Shown piece after piece: positions 1 to 8,444 of a stretch of 16,744 bases of DNA. How positions within the stretch are numbered: the stretch's first letter is position 1; each line of letters opens with the position of its first letter. A model generated the notes under the pieces. It did no database searches. It had not been told where the DNA came from and saw nothing but the letters and a program-made list of their open reading frames with translations. The DNA is from Bacteroidota bacterium (GTDB lineage Bacteria > Bacteroidota > Bacteroidia > Flavobacteriales_F > PHOS-HE28): assembly GCA_023430325.1 (NCBI GenBank), contig JAEZAU010000068.1, forward strand, positions 1 through 16,744, in the 5' to 3' direction. Position numbers and translations under genes: made by a program.

Positions 1-274
1 CGACCAATCGTGACCAGACTTCTCCCGGCTCACCATGTTCCACCAGGATGCTGGAACCGAACTGCCGGAGATCATCATGCAATTCCTGAAGTCTTTGGTG
101 GATCAGGTCCACCCGGCGATCGTTCCTATCCTCCAGCTTATCCAGGATGTTCGTATCGAAAATGAAGAGAGGCAGAACATTTCCGCGCTCGGAAAGTGCT
201 TTGAAGAGTCCGTGATTATCATTCAACCGAAGATCTCTCCTGAACCAATGGATCGATAGACGTGGCCGTGTCAT
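1..274 (-). CDS. phr: Deoxyribodipyrimidine photolyase / cryptochrome family, N-terminal part (3' end outside window)
   Basis: The reverse strand opens with ATG at 274 and stays open to the window edge, giving 91 residues. The N-terminus reads RLSIHWFRRDLRLNDNHGL (residues 5-23), the hallmark opening of the photolyase/cryptochrome family. It is followed by LPLFIFDTNIL and a segment matching the Rossmann-like antenna-binding domain (RVDLIHQRLQELHDDL, then SSILVEHGEP). Photolyases use FAD and blue light to reverse UV pyrimidine dimers in DNA. The FAD-binding catalytic domain lies beyond the edge, so photolyase versus cryptochrome cannot be settled. The start overlaps the idi stop in an ATGA quartet (271-274), implying translational coupling with idi. 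Confidence 0.9.
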   Translation of the reverse strand, partial: MTRPRLSIHWFRRDLRLNDNHGLFKALSERGNVLPLFIFDTNILDKLEDRNDRRVDLIHQRLQELHDDLRQFGSSILVEHGEPGEVWSRLV

Positions 275-798
275 CGCCTATCTCTTTCGATCTCCAGGAT
301 GATCCGCGGCCAGCAGTCACGCAACCACACGGTGAATTGCTCGGGGTCTTTCTTTAGTTCATCATTCAAATCATCTACGCCCATCCATCGCCAGGCGGAC
401 ACTTCCTCCGGATCGGGTACCGGTTCGCGATCGGTAACGCCGAAAAAGACATGATCCAACTCGTGTTCATGCAGGCCGTTCTCGAAAGAAGCCTTATAGA
501 TGAAGCTGAAGCGATGTTGCAGATCCGTTGCGATCCCCATCTCTTCCTGCGATCTTCTTCGAGCGGCCGCTTCCAACGCTTCACCCGGCCGGGGATGACT
601 GCAGCAGGTGTTGGTCCAGAGCCCTGCGCTGTGATACTTCCCGGCAGCGCGCTGCTGCATCAGCAATCTACCCTTTCGATCGAAAAGAAAAACGGAGAAC
701 GCACGATGAAGGGAACCGGTAAGATGAGCCTGAAGTTTGCCCATTGTCCCGATCTGCTCATCACGCTCGTTCACGAGCACCACCTGTTCTTCGGCCAT
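271..798 (-). CDS. idi: Isopentenyl-diphosphate delta-isomerase, type I (Nudix fold)
   Basis: Interconverts isopentenyl and dimethylallyl diphosphate, the cytosolic entry step to carotenoids, quinones and other isoprenoids. The 175-residue protein matches the family length (E. coli 182). Visible landmarks are AHLTGSLHRAFSVFLF (metal-binding His25 and His31), WTNTCCSHPR (residues 61-70, with Cys66 at the catalytic cysteine position), the Nudix-like stretch around RRRSQEEMGI, and EHELDHVFFG, where Glu113 corresponds to the second catalytic residue. The ATG at 798 is chosen over a TTG at 816 because it gives the usual N-terminus. It lies 70 bases downstream of glgB and overlaps the photolyase start by four bases, so idi and phr are probably co-translated. 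The pairing with a photolyase recalls Bacteroidota carotenoid clusters (inference). Confidence 0.95.
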   Translation of the reverse strand: MAEEQVVLVNERDEQIGTMGKLQAHLTGSLHRAFSVFLFDRKGRLLMQQRAAGKYHSAGLWTNTCCSHPRPGEALEAAARRRSQEEMGIATDLQHRFSFIYKASFENGLHEHELDHVFFGVTDREPVPDPEEVSAWRWMGVDDLNDELKKDPEQFTVWLRDCWPRIILEIERDRR

Positions 799-868
799 TG
801 CGCTTAACGGGAACAAAGTTCCGGCGGATCTGTTCGCGGAGCTCCGGACCGATCACATCACATTCCGA

Positions 869-3394
869 TCAACCGGTATACTTCAGGTAGGTGACGCCGA
901 GCGGTGGCAATTTTACTTCCAGGCTCTGGGCACGGCCATGCATGGGTTCATCCATCGTATGCAATGAGCCGCCATCATTGAAACCGCTGCCGCCATACCT
1001 CACATTATCACTGGTGAAGATCTGCTCCCATCTGCCTCTTGCCGGCGCACCCAGCCTGTAATGGTGATGCACCACCGGAGTGAAATTGCAGATCACCAAG
1101 ATCAGTTCATTGTCATTCCGCCCCTTCCGCACGAAGCTCATGACCGAATTGTGCTCATCGCGATGATCGATCCATTCAAATCCCTCCTGGCTAAGATCCC
1201 TTGCGTGCAAGGCCGGCTCGTGCATGTAGATGTGGTTCAGGTCGCGCACCAGATGCTGTATACCGGCATGCGGTGGATACTGCAACAGGTGCCAATCCAG
1301 GCTTCGATCGTGGTTCCACTCTTCATACATCGCCATTTCACCGCCCATGAAAAGAAGTTTCTTCCCCGGGTGGCCGTACATGTAGGCATACAACAGCCTC
1401 AGGTTGGCGAACCGCTGCCAGTCATCGCCGGGCATCCTGCGCAGCAGGCTTCCCTTTCCATGCACCACTTCATCGTGCGAGAGTGGAAGCATGAACTTTT
1501 CGCTGAACGCATAGATGATGCTGAACGTGATCTCACCTTGATGGTATTTGCGATGAACTGGATCTCGCGAGAGATAACGCAACGTATCGTGCATCCAACC
1601 CATCATCCACTTCATGTCGAAACCCAATCCGCCGTGATCGATGCCGCCGGTGACACCGGGCCAGGCCGTGCTTTCTTCCGCGATCGTGACCGCTCCTTTA
1701 TGGAATGAATGAACCGCATTGTTGAGTTCCTGGAAAAGCGATATCGCTTCAAGGTTCTCCCGGCCACCGTGTTCATTCGGGATCCATTCACCTTGCTTGC
1801 GGCTGTAATCCAGATAGAGCATCGATGCTACTGCATCCACGCGCAGGCCATCGGCATGGTATCGATCCAGCCAGAACATCGCATTGCTGATGAGGAAGCT
1901 GCGCACTTCGTTGCGGCCGTAGTTGAAGATGTAACTATTCCAATCAGGATGGAAACCTTTGCGCATGTCAGCATGTTCATACAGATGCGTTCCATCGAAA
2001 TAGATCAATCCGTGTTCATCTCCGGGGAAATGTGAAGGCACCCAATCGAGGATGACACCGATGTTGTGCTGATGCAGCGTATCGATCAAGTACATCAGGT
2101 CCTGCGGCGATCCGTACTGGCTTGAAGCAGCGAAGTAGCCTGTGATCTGGTATCCCCATGAACCATTGAACGGATGATACATCACCGGCATGAACTCCAC
2201 ATGCGTGAAGCCCATCTCTTTCAGGTAGGCCGGAAGCTCGTGCGCCAACTCGCGATAGGTCAACGGCCGGTCGTGGTCCTCTGGCCTGCGACGCCAGCTG
2301 CCTACATGCATCTCGTAAACGCTGTACGGCCGATCGGGATCCATGCGATCGTTGCGATACTCCATCCAATCCTGATCATGCCACTGGTGATGAAGATCGG
2401 CGACAACTGATGCGGTCTGTGGCGGCGCTTCGCGGGCGAAGGCGAAGGGATCGCTCTTATCCACATGATACATGTGGTAGCGTGACTTGATGTGGTACTT
2501 GTATAGCATGCCCGGGCTCACGGCTGGAATGAATCCTTCCCAGATCCCCGAACCATCATCACGGACTTTCAGTTGGTGTGAATCACGATCCCATTCATTG
2601 AAATCTCCGATCACGGTGACACGCTCTGCGTTCGGTGCCCATACCGCGAACAATGTTCCCGCGGTACCGCGATGCATATGCTGATGGGCGCCGAGCTTTT
2701 CGTAGAGCTTGTAGTGTTTCCCTTCGCGGAACAAATGAATGTCCAGATCGGTGAACAGGCTGACGTCATGGATCACGCGGGATCCTTCATCCACCACATG
2801 CGGCGCGATCGAAGTGGTTGCTTCATCATTCTCACCAGGTATCACCGGCGGTGGAACAGTGCTGTTATTTGATGTTGCAGAAACTTTCCCCTGTTCCTTC
2901 TCAGCGGCACGTTTTGCAGTTGCCGGTACCGGGGTCTCATGTCCTGGATCGACAATTTCCGAAACCGCTTTTCGTGTGCGCCCGCGCTTTGGCTTCACTT
3001 CATTCGGCTGGTCACCGCGCTGATCGGGCGATCGGCCTGATGGGATGGAAGGTGCCGGATCAGAAGCTCCCATACCTGACGCCGCCTGTATGCCTGCTGT
3101 GGAAGGACCGGCCGATCGGCGCGAGCTTCCCCTTCCTTTCACGCCTGCCGGTGGTGCAGGATCGGGCAACTTTGGCGCATCCTCACTCGCGCGTGCTGCC
3201 TCTTCAGTAAGACTGATCTGTCTTCCCGCTTTGCCTTTCTGCGCGCGTCCCGAGCGGGATGATGTCTTCCTTGGCTTCGCAGCAGATCCATCATCATTCA
3301 ACTGCATTCTTCCTCCGTCCAGTCCGGTGGTGTTATCGTCCAGGCCGGGATCCTTTTTCGCATCCGCTTGGTTCGTGTCCTTCTTTCTCGCCAT
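869..3394 (-). CDS. glgB: 1,4-alpha-glucan branching enzyme (GH13) with a ~200-residue disordered N-terminal tail
   Basis: Creates alpha-1,6 branches in glycogen-like alpha-glucan. Residues 1 to about 205 are low-complexity and rich in Lys, Arg, Ser, Pro and Ala, with no recognisable fold. Residues ~215-310 form the CBM48 module (GTLFAVWAPNAERVTVIGDF). The GH13 barrel follows: DWVPSHF (450-456), nucleophile Asp520 in GLRVDAVASMLY, acid Glu573 or Glu574 in IAEESTAWPGV, and Asp641 in LSHDEVVHGKGSL. A C-terminal all-beta domain ends at residue 841. Without the tail the length (~635) is normal for GlgB. The start is ATG; internal Met30 or Met108 could be used instead, which would shorten but not remove the tail. 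It follows treS-mak on the same strand after a 90-base gap, fitting one alpha-glucan operon. Confidence 0.97.
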   Translation of the reverse strand: MARKKDTNQADAKKDPGLDDNTTGLDGGRMQLNDDGSAAKPRKTSSRSGRAQKGKAGRQISLTEEAARASEDAPKLPDPAPPAGVKGRGSSRRSAGPSTAGIQAASGMGASDPAPSIPSGRSPDQRGDQPNEVKPKRGRTRKAVSEIVDPGHETPVPATAKRAAEKEQGKVSATSNNSTVPPPVIPGENDEATTSIAPHVVDEGSRVIHDVSLFTDLDIHLFREGKHYKLYEKLGAHQHMHRGTAGTLFAVWAPNAERVTVIGDFNEWDRDSHQLKVRDDGSGIWEGFIPAVSPGMLYKYHIKSRYHMYHVDKSDPFAFAREAPPQTASVVADLHHQWHDQDWMEYRNDRMDPDRPYSVYEMHVGSWRRRPEDHDRPLTYRELAHELPAYLKEMGFTHVEFMPVMYHPFNGSWGYQITGYFAASSQYGSPQDLMYLIDTLHQHNIGVILDWVPSHFPGDEHGLIYFDGTHLYEHADMRKGFHPDWNSYIFNYGRNEVRSFLISNAMFWLDRYHADGLRVDAVASMLYLDYSRKQGEWIPNEHGGRENLEAISLFQELNNAVHSFHKGAVTIAEESTAWPGVTGGIDHGGLGFDMKWMMGWMHDTLRYLSRDPVHRKYHQGEITFSIIYAFSEKFMLPLSHDEVVHGKGSLLRRMPGDDWQRFANLRLLYAYMYGHPGKKLLFMGGEMAMYEEWNHDRSLDWHLLQYPPHAGIQHLVRDLNHIYMHEPALHARDLSQEGFEWIDHRDEHNSVMSFVRKGRNDNELILVICNFTPVVHHHYRLGAPARGRWEQIFTSDNVRYGGSGFNDGGSLHTMDEPMHGRAQSLEVKLPPLGVTYLKYTG

Positions 3395-3484
3395 CTATAA
3401 GGTCCGCTATGAGTAAGTACAAGGTTTGAAGTTAATGCAGTGCGCAGCCCATGGAGCTTCGATCGATATTCCGGCGCAGGAGGA

Positions 3485-6400
3485 TCAGCGACCTTTCATG
3501 ATGTGCCTGATCCCGCGCAAAGGGATCATCACCTGGTCTGGTCTGTTGTTGAGCTCATAACCCAGTTCGTACACCGCCTTTTCAAGAAGGAAAGTGTCCA
3601 TCAGGATCTGAAGATCTTCATGCTTCGTTGGCAGAATGTCCGATCCAGCGGTGACGCTGAGATAGGCGTGCATGTAGAATCCGCTGGCGTAATGGAACCA
3701 CTGCTCGGCCATCTGTTCCAGATATGTGGTGTCCTCCCTGCGCACGGTCTGTTGTTTGAAAAGTGCGCTGTATGCGGCATAGTGGAGCGATCGGATCATG
3801 CCGGCCACATCGCGCAGGGCGCTGCGTTTCAACCTTCGTTCGCTGAACGATCGTGCCGGTTCTCCTTCAAAATCGATGATGAAGAAATCCTTGCCATCGA
3901 AAAGGACCTGGCCCAGATGATAATCTCCGTGCGTGCGGATCTTCAACGTATCGATCTTGTGTTTGAAGATGTCCTTGAACTTGGTGAGCACATCGCCCCG
4001 CATGGCCAGTACCTCTTCACCTTCCCTGCGCACTTGTTCGGGCAGACCTTTCAATTGCTTCTTCAACAGATCGAAATTGCTCCTGACCAATGATGTGAGC
4101 GAAGAGTACAATGATCGCTGGTAGTGCAGGGAATAAGATTCAGGGGAGAAATCAGGTTGATCGATCGCGCTGCGAAGGGCCAGATGCATCTCACCCGTAC
4201 GTTCTCCCAACAGCTCCAGGCGATCCACATACGCCCCACCGATCCGCAACTGGACCTCATCGGAGACTTTTTCGAACGGCAGCGGACGCGTGAGCGATCC
4301 GATCAGCTCCGCCGGTGCGGGATGATCGAATTCAGTCTGCAAGCGATCGAAGTACAGATGCAGATCGTTCTGCATGTAGTGCCACGCATCACCCTGATTG
4401 GGTACGAGCTCCTGCAACATCACCAGCACCATCGGCGCTTGTCGCGGCGCACGGTGTTCGATCGAACCGAGGTATCTGGGCGTATTCGCAAAACCAAGCT
4501 CTTCAGTGAGCATGCGCACCATTTCCACATCGGGATTCAATGCGCGATCGAGCTTTCTGTAGACCTTCAGGAAGAACTGGTTGCCGTAGATCACCGATGT
4601 GTTGCTCTGTTCCGCACCGAGTATCCGGGAGGTCATCTCGCCCGCCTGCCTGGCCCGCACTGCAACGCGCCGATCGCTCTCGCCAACGATCTCTCCTCCA
4701 CCATGCCTCACCTTCCGCCGCCGTGCCATCATGGTGAAAAGCTGTTCCCGGAACCGATCGCTATAGAGCGCATCATACAAGATGCCTGTACGATCTTCCA
4801 TGTCGGCATGAGCGATCACGCTGGCAGGATGGGCCTCGGAAAGTTGCCTGGCCTGCTCATCGAAAGCGAACGCCACCGGCAACTGATAGATCTCCGGGAG
4901 GCCTTCGTTATAGCTCACCTCTATGAAGAGCCACTTTGCGTCCTCCTCACCCATGGGGATCGGTATCGCCTCAATGATCTCCATACGTTGGATCACGCGC
5001 GCCTTTCCGCCGAACCAGCGGCTCTTCATCATGTATTGCGGCAGCACCACATTCTCCAGCTGCCGCCCCAGGCGTGAGGACAGCGGCTCCTTCGTGCGTT
5101 CCATACGCACATGCGGCAGACCGTCATCACCATCGGTCACATCGGCCGCTTCCTTCTTCAGTTCAAGCCAGTAATAACCATGACCACCCATGGTGAACAT
5201 GTAGGGCTCGCTCCTGATGATCGGGAATTTATTGCGGCTGAAGACTTCCGTAGGCACATACCCCTGGAATTCCTCCAACTCCAACTCCACCACTTCTGGG
5301 AAGCGTGACAGATTGCAGATCACCAGTATGGTCTCCTTCTCGTATTCGCGCAGGAATGCAAGCACTTTGGAATTCACCGGTGAAAGGAAACGGATGCTTC
5401 CCCGCCCGAACGCCTTGTAACGCTTGCGCATGTTGATGGTACGCCGCATCCACCAGAGCAGACTGTTGCTGTTGTGGTTCTGCGTATCCACGTTCACCGC
5501 GTTGTAGTGGTACTCCGGATCGATGATCAGCGGCAGATAGAGCTTCTGCGGATTGGCATGGCTGAAACCTGCGTTCCGATCGTCGTTCCACTGCATGGGC
5601 GTGCGAACGCCATTACGGTCGCCGAGATGAAAATTGTCCCCCATGCCGATCTCATCCCCGTAATACACGATCGGCGTTCCACGCATGCTGAAGAGCAACA
5701 CGTTCATCAACTCGATCTTCCGCCGGTCGTTCTGCAGCAACGGAGCCAGGCGATGACGTATGCCGATGTTGATGCGTGCCATCGGATCTTTCGTGTACAC
5801 CTTGTACATGTAATCACGCTCCTCATCGGTCACCATCTCCAACGTCAATTCATCGTGATTGCGCAGGAACATTCCCCATTGACAGCTTTCGGGTATGTCC
5901 GGTGTTTGTGAAATGATGTCGATTATGGGGTAGCGATCTTCCATCTTGAGCGCCATGAACAACCGTGGCATTATCGGGAAGTGATAGTTCATGTGGCACT
6001 CGTCGCCGTTGCCGAAATACGAAGCGGAATCCTCGGGCCACATGTTCGCCTCGGCCAGCAGCAGTTTGTTCTGCCAGTTGCGATCCACATGTGCCCGCAG
6101 CTTTTTCAGGAAGGCGTGTGTTTCCGGGAGGTTCTCGCAATTGGTACCATCACGTTCGAAGAGGTAGGGCACCGCATCGAGCCGGAAGCCATCAACGCCC
6201 ATCTCGAACCAATAATCCAGCATCTTGAAGACCTCCTTTTGCACATCGGCATTGTCATAGTTCAGATCGGGCTGGTGAGAGAAGAAACGGTGCCAGTAAT
6301 ATTGTCCGGCCACCGGATCCCAGGTCCAGTTCGACGGTTCCGTATCGGTGAAGATGATGCGCACTTCGTTGTACTTCGTCGGATCGTCCGTCCATACATA

Positions 6401-6787
6401 ATAGTCCCGGTGCTTCGACCCCTTGGGTGCCCGCCTTGCCCGCTGGAACCAAGGATGCTGATCGCTCGTGTGGTTCAGCACCAGCTCAGTGATCACTTTC
6501 AAGCCGCGGCGGTGCGCCTCCTTTACGAACAATTTGAAATCCTGCATGTCGCCATACGCAGCATTGATGCTGTAATAATCGGCGATGTCATATCCATCAT
6601 CGCGCAAGGGTGATGGATAGAAGGGAAGCACCCAGATCGCCGTCACACCCAGATCCTCCAGGTGATCGAGCTTTTGCATGAGGCCTTTCAGATCGCCGAT
6701 GCCATCGCCGTCGGAATCCTTGTAGGCCTTGATATGTAGTTCGTAGATGATGGCATCCTTATACCAGTGGATATTGTCGTCCAGCAT
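3485..6787 (-). CDS. treS: Trehalose synthase fused to maltokinase (TreS-Mak)
   Basis: Two enzymes in one 1100-residue chain. Residues 1 to ~545 are trehalose synthase (maltose glucosyltransferase, GH13), interconverting trehalose and maltose. It begins with WYKDAIIYELHIKAYKDSDG, then ELVLNHTSDQ (101-110), nucleophile Asp204 in GFRLDAVPYL, Glu246 in LLAEAN and Asp312 in NHDELT. Residues ~565-1100 are maltokinase, phosphorylating maltose to maltose-1-phosphate with ATP. Its landmarks are MKSRWFGGKAR (587-597), EQSNTSVIYG (726-735), HGDYHLGQVL with catalytic Asp955, and IDFEGEP (Asp972, the metal-binding DFG equivalent). The product is the donor for GlgE, and GlgB (next gene) branches the polymer; glgE is not in the window. 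Such fusions are known in other bacteria. Cytosolic, no signal peptide. Confidence 0.96.
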   Translation of the reverse strand: MLDDNIHWYKDAIIYELHIKAYKDSDGDGIGDLKGLMQKLDHLEDLGVTAIWVLPFYPSPLRDDGYDIADYYSINAAYGDMQDFKLFVKEAHRRGLKVITELVLNHTSDQHPWFQRARRAPKGSKHRDYYVWTDDPTKYNEVRIIFTDTEPSNWTWDPVAGQYYWHRFFSHQPDLNYDNADVQKEVFKMLDYWFEMGVDGFRLDAVPYLFERDGTNCENLPETHAFLKKLRAHVDRNWQNKLLLAEANMWPEDSASYFGNGDECHMNYHFPIMPRLFMALKMEDRYPIIDIISQTPDIPESCQWGMFLRNHDELTLEMVTDEERDYMYKVYTKDPMARINIGIRHRLAPLLQNDRRKIELMNVLLFSMRGTPIVYYGDEIGMGDNFHLGDRNGVRTPMQWNDDRNAGFSHANPQKLYLPLIIDPEYHYNAVNVDTQNHNSNSLLWWMRRTINMRKRYKAFGRGSIRFLSPVNSKVLAFLREYEKETILVICNLSRFPEVVELELEEFQGYVPTEVFSRNKFPIIRSEPYMFTMGGHGYYWLELKKEAADVTDGDDGLPHVRMERTKEPLSSRLGRQLENVVLPQYMMKSRWFGGKARVIQRMEIIEAIPIPMGEEDAKWLFIEVSYNEGLPEIYQLPVAFAFDEQARQLSEAHPASVIAHADMEDRTGILYDALYSDRFREQLFTMMARRRKVRHGGGEIVGESDRRVAVRARQAGEMTSRILGAEQSNTSVIYGNQFFLKVYRKLDRALNPDVEMVRMLTEELGFANTPRYLGSIEHRAPRQAPMVLVMLQELVPNQGDAWHYMQNDLHLYFDRLQTEFDHPAPAELIGSLTRPLPFEKVSDEVQLRIGGAYVDRLELLGERTGEMHLALRSAIDQPDFSPESYSLHYQRSLYSSLTSLVRSNFDLLKKQLKGLPEQVRREGEEVLAMRGDVLTKFKDIFKHKIDTLKIRTHGDYHLGQVLFDGKDFFIIDFEGEPARSFSERRLKRSALRDVAGMIRSLHYAAYSALFKQQTVRREDTTYLEQMAEQWFHYASGFYMHAYLSVTAGSDILPTKHEDLQILMDTFLLEKAVYELGYELNNRPDQVMIPLRGIRHIMKGR

Positions 6788-6848
6788 GAATGATAGTCCG
6801 TCTTATTCGTAGATCCCCGCTGATACACTTCCGCAGCGTATTGAAGTT

Positions 6849-6856
6849 CAAAGCTA
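6849..6856 (-). promoter_or_regulatory. Possible Bacteroidota -7 box upstream of treS-mak
   Basis: The reverse strand reads TAGCTTTG, an exact match to the Bacteroidota -7 consensus TAnnTTTG. It would place the transcript start some 50-60 bases before the treS ATG. No well-spaced TTG (-33) is visible, so the match may be chance. A separate promoter here would make sense because the structured element at 6880-6973 separates fdhD from treS. Confidence 0.35.
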
Positions 6857-6879
6857 GTATCACAAATGCCGTTTGCTTT

Positions 6880-6973
6880 GGGCGTATCCCTTTGTTGAAT
6901 GCACAAAGGGCCGGGCTATCCGCTGCAAGTCCTCGCTGCGCTCCGGGCTTTCCGCTCCTATCCCTTACGCAGA
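6880..6973 (-). repeat. Structured dispersed element, copy A (overlaps the fdhD 3' end)
   Basis: Read on the minus strand, it starts CTGCGTAAGGGATAG, then has GCGGAAAGCCC, a short variable centre, GGACTTGCAGCGGATAGCCC, a hairpin with 7-bp arms CCCTTTG/CAAAGGG (6888-6894 and 6904-6910), and ends ACGCCCAAA. The core 6914-6972 aligns without gaps to 11411-11469 with six differences in 59 bases. The block order also matches 12645-12720. The first 16 bases lie inside fdhD and contain its TAG stop. There is no U-run after the hairpin, so it is not a classic terminator, though a 3'-UTR role is plausible. Confidence 0.75.
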
Positions 6974-7800
6974 TCGCGTGAAGTCTTCGGCGAATAGATG
7001 TTGAAACGATCGCCGCGCAGAAATCCGATCAACGTAAGCCCGGTGCTTCGCGCCAAATCCACGGCAAGCGATGAAGGCGCACCGATCGCGGCCATGGCAG
7101 GAATTCCCGCCACCGCACATTTCTGCACCAGCTCAAAACCTGCTCGTCCGCTGACAAGAAGGATCGTTTCATGTACGTCGATCTTCGATCGCAACATTGC
7201 GCCGATCACCTTGTCCACCGCGTTATGCCGTCCCACATCCTCGCGCAGCAACAAGAGCCCGCCTTTTCGATCGAACAAGGCCGCAGCATGGATGCCACCG
7301 GTATGTGTGAACACCGTCTGCGCTTTTTTCATCCGATCGGGAAGTGCGGTGATCAGTTGAGGATCCATTTCAACGAACGATCGAAGTTCACCGCAGCTCA
7401 CCTTCACCGCATCGATGCTTGTCTTTCCGCACACACCGCAACTGCTCGTGGTATAGAAGTTCCGTTGCCAGCGCAATGGATCCACTTCGAAGGCCGGATG
7501 CAGCTCCGCCCTAATGACATTGCCGTTCTCCTCAGGCTTTACATCCGCACAATGCTTTATCGAGACCACCTCATCGATCGAACCGATGATGCCTTCCGTG
7601 TAGAGGAAACCGATCGCCAGTTCATCATCGTTACCTGGTGTACGCATCGTCACGCTGATCCGTGTTTCCTTTCTATCGATCAATGGCCCGTGACCGAGAC
7701 GGATCTCCAACGGTTCTTCGGTCACCAACAGATCATCGGCATCTCCGATCGATGCTCCATCAATGCGTTGGACCTTCATCGTTGTGACCGGCGATCTCAT
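6958..7800 (-). CDS. fdhD: FdhD, sulfur carrier protein for formate dehydrogenase maturation
   Basis: FdhD receives sulfur from a cysteine desulfurase and passes it to the molybdenum/tungsten bis-MGD cofactor, which formate dehydrogenase needs for activity. The 280-residue protein has the expected length. It contains the redox-active pair in SSCGVCGK (Cys121 and Cys124), ELAIGFLYTEGII near residues 60-72, VFTHTGGIHAAALF, and the conserved REDVGRHNAVDKVIG. The ATG at 7800 overlaps the tag stop as ATGA, supporting this start and translational coupling; Met8 is an alternative. No formate dehydrogenase or moa/mob gene is in the window. The last codons (LRKG and TAG) are written by a dispersed repeat element, so the C-terminus may have been altered by its insertion. 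Confidence 0.95.
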   Translation of the reverse strand: MRSPVTTMKVQRIDGASIGDADDLLVTEEPLEIRLGHGPLIDRKETRISVTMRTPGNDDELAIGFLYTEGIIGSIDEVVSIKHCADVKPEENGNVIRAELHPAFEVDPLRWQRNFYTTSSCGVCGKTSIDAVKVSCGELRSFVEMDPQLITALPDRMKKAQTVFTHTGGIHAAALFDRKGGLLLLREDVGRHNAVDKVIGAMLRSKIDVHETILLVSGRAGFELVQKCAVAGIPAMAAIGAPSSLAVDLARSTGLTLIGFLRGDRFNIYSPKTSRDLRKG

Positions 7801-8360
7801 TTTTCAGTGCGTCTCCAGCATGTTACCAGATGATCGTCCACCATGCCGATCGCCTGCATGAACGCGTACACGATGGTGGTGCCCACGAAACTGAATCCGG
7901 CCTTTTTCAGGTCCTTGCTGAGCGCATCGGAGATCGGGGTGCTTGCAGGTATCTGCTTCATGTCCTTCCAATGGTTCACGATCGTTCGGTGATCCACATG
8001 TTTCCAAAGGAAGTCATCGAATGTTCCGGTCTCCTTCAGCTTCAGGTAAGCCTGTGCATTCTTGATCGCGCTCTGGATCTTCTGCCTGTTCCGGATGATC
8101 CCGGCATCATTCATCAACCGATCGATATCCTTCTGTGCATACCGCGCGATCCTCTCCGCATTCCATCCATGAAAAGCCTTTCGGTAACCTTCGGTACGGA
8201 TCAGGATCGTATGCCAGCTAAGGCCTGCCTGAGCACCATCAAGACAGATCTTCTCGAACAACTTCGCATCGTCATGTTCGGGAAAACCCCAGACCTTGTC
8301 ATGATAATCGATGTATGTCTGATCCTTCAGGCACCAGGGGCATCGGTTGCGATCAGCCAT
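7797..8360 (-). CDS. tag: DNA-3-methyladenine glycosylase I
   Basis: Removes 3-methyladenine from alkylated DNA as the first step of base excision repair. The 187-residue protein resembles E. coli Tag along its length: NRCPWCLKDQTYIDYHDKVWG with zinc ligands Cys7 and His20, LDGAQAGLSWHTIL (40-53), DAGIIRNRQKI, SDALSKDLKKAGFSFVGTTI, and the C-terminal zinc ligands His177 and Cys181 in DDHLVTC. E. coli Glu38, which contacts the excised base, is Asp41 here, a conservative change. The ATG at 8360 is preferred to a TTG two codons upstream. It is translationally coupled to fdhD. A terminator for the KGG gene lies just upstream, so tag-fdhD probably has its own promoter, which I could not place. Confidence 0.95.
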   Translation of the reverse strand: MADRNRCPWCLKDQTYIDYHDKVWGFPEHDDAKLFEKICLDGAQAGLSWHTILIRTEGYRKAFHGWNAERIARYAQKDIDRLMNDAGIIRNRQKIQSAIKNAQAYLKLKETGTFDDFLWKHVDHRTIVNHWKDMKQIPASTPISDALSKDLKKAGFSFVGTTIVYAFMQAIGMVDDHLVTCWRRTEK

Positions 8361-8385
8361 GCCCAAAGATCGCGCAGCTGATCGT

Positions 8386-8426
8386 AAAAAAGCAGCGGCC
8401 CAGGACGCTTTCCGTCCCGGGCCGCT
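8386..8426 (-). terminator. Intrinsic terminator after the KGG protein gene
   Basis: On the minus strand the arms AGCGGCCC.GGACG and CGTCC.GGGCCGCT (8413-8426 with 8394-8407) pair over 13 bp with one internal mismatch around a 5-base loop. The transcript then runs into six U residues (8386-8391). It lies 18 bases beyond the stop of the KGG gene and before tag. Confidence 0.88.
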
Positions 8427-8444
8427 TCAAAAGCTTCCTGCCTT

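Noticed and set aside
35..259. A 74-codon plus-strand reading frame at the left edge
   Set aside because: It is the antisense of the photolyase N-terminus, whose WFRRDLRLNDN motif on the minus strand is unmistakable.
4124..5077. A 317-codon plus-strand frame opposite treS-mak
   Set aside because: It lies wholly antisense to the conserved maltokinase domain, has no recognisable motif, and is an expected shadow in high-GC, GATC-rich coding DNA.
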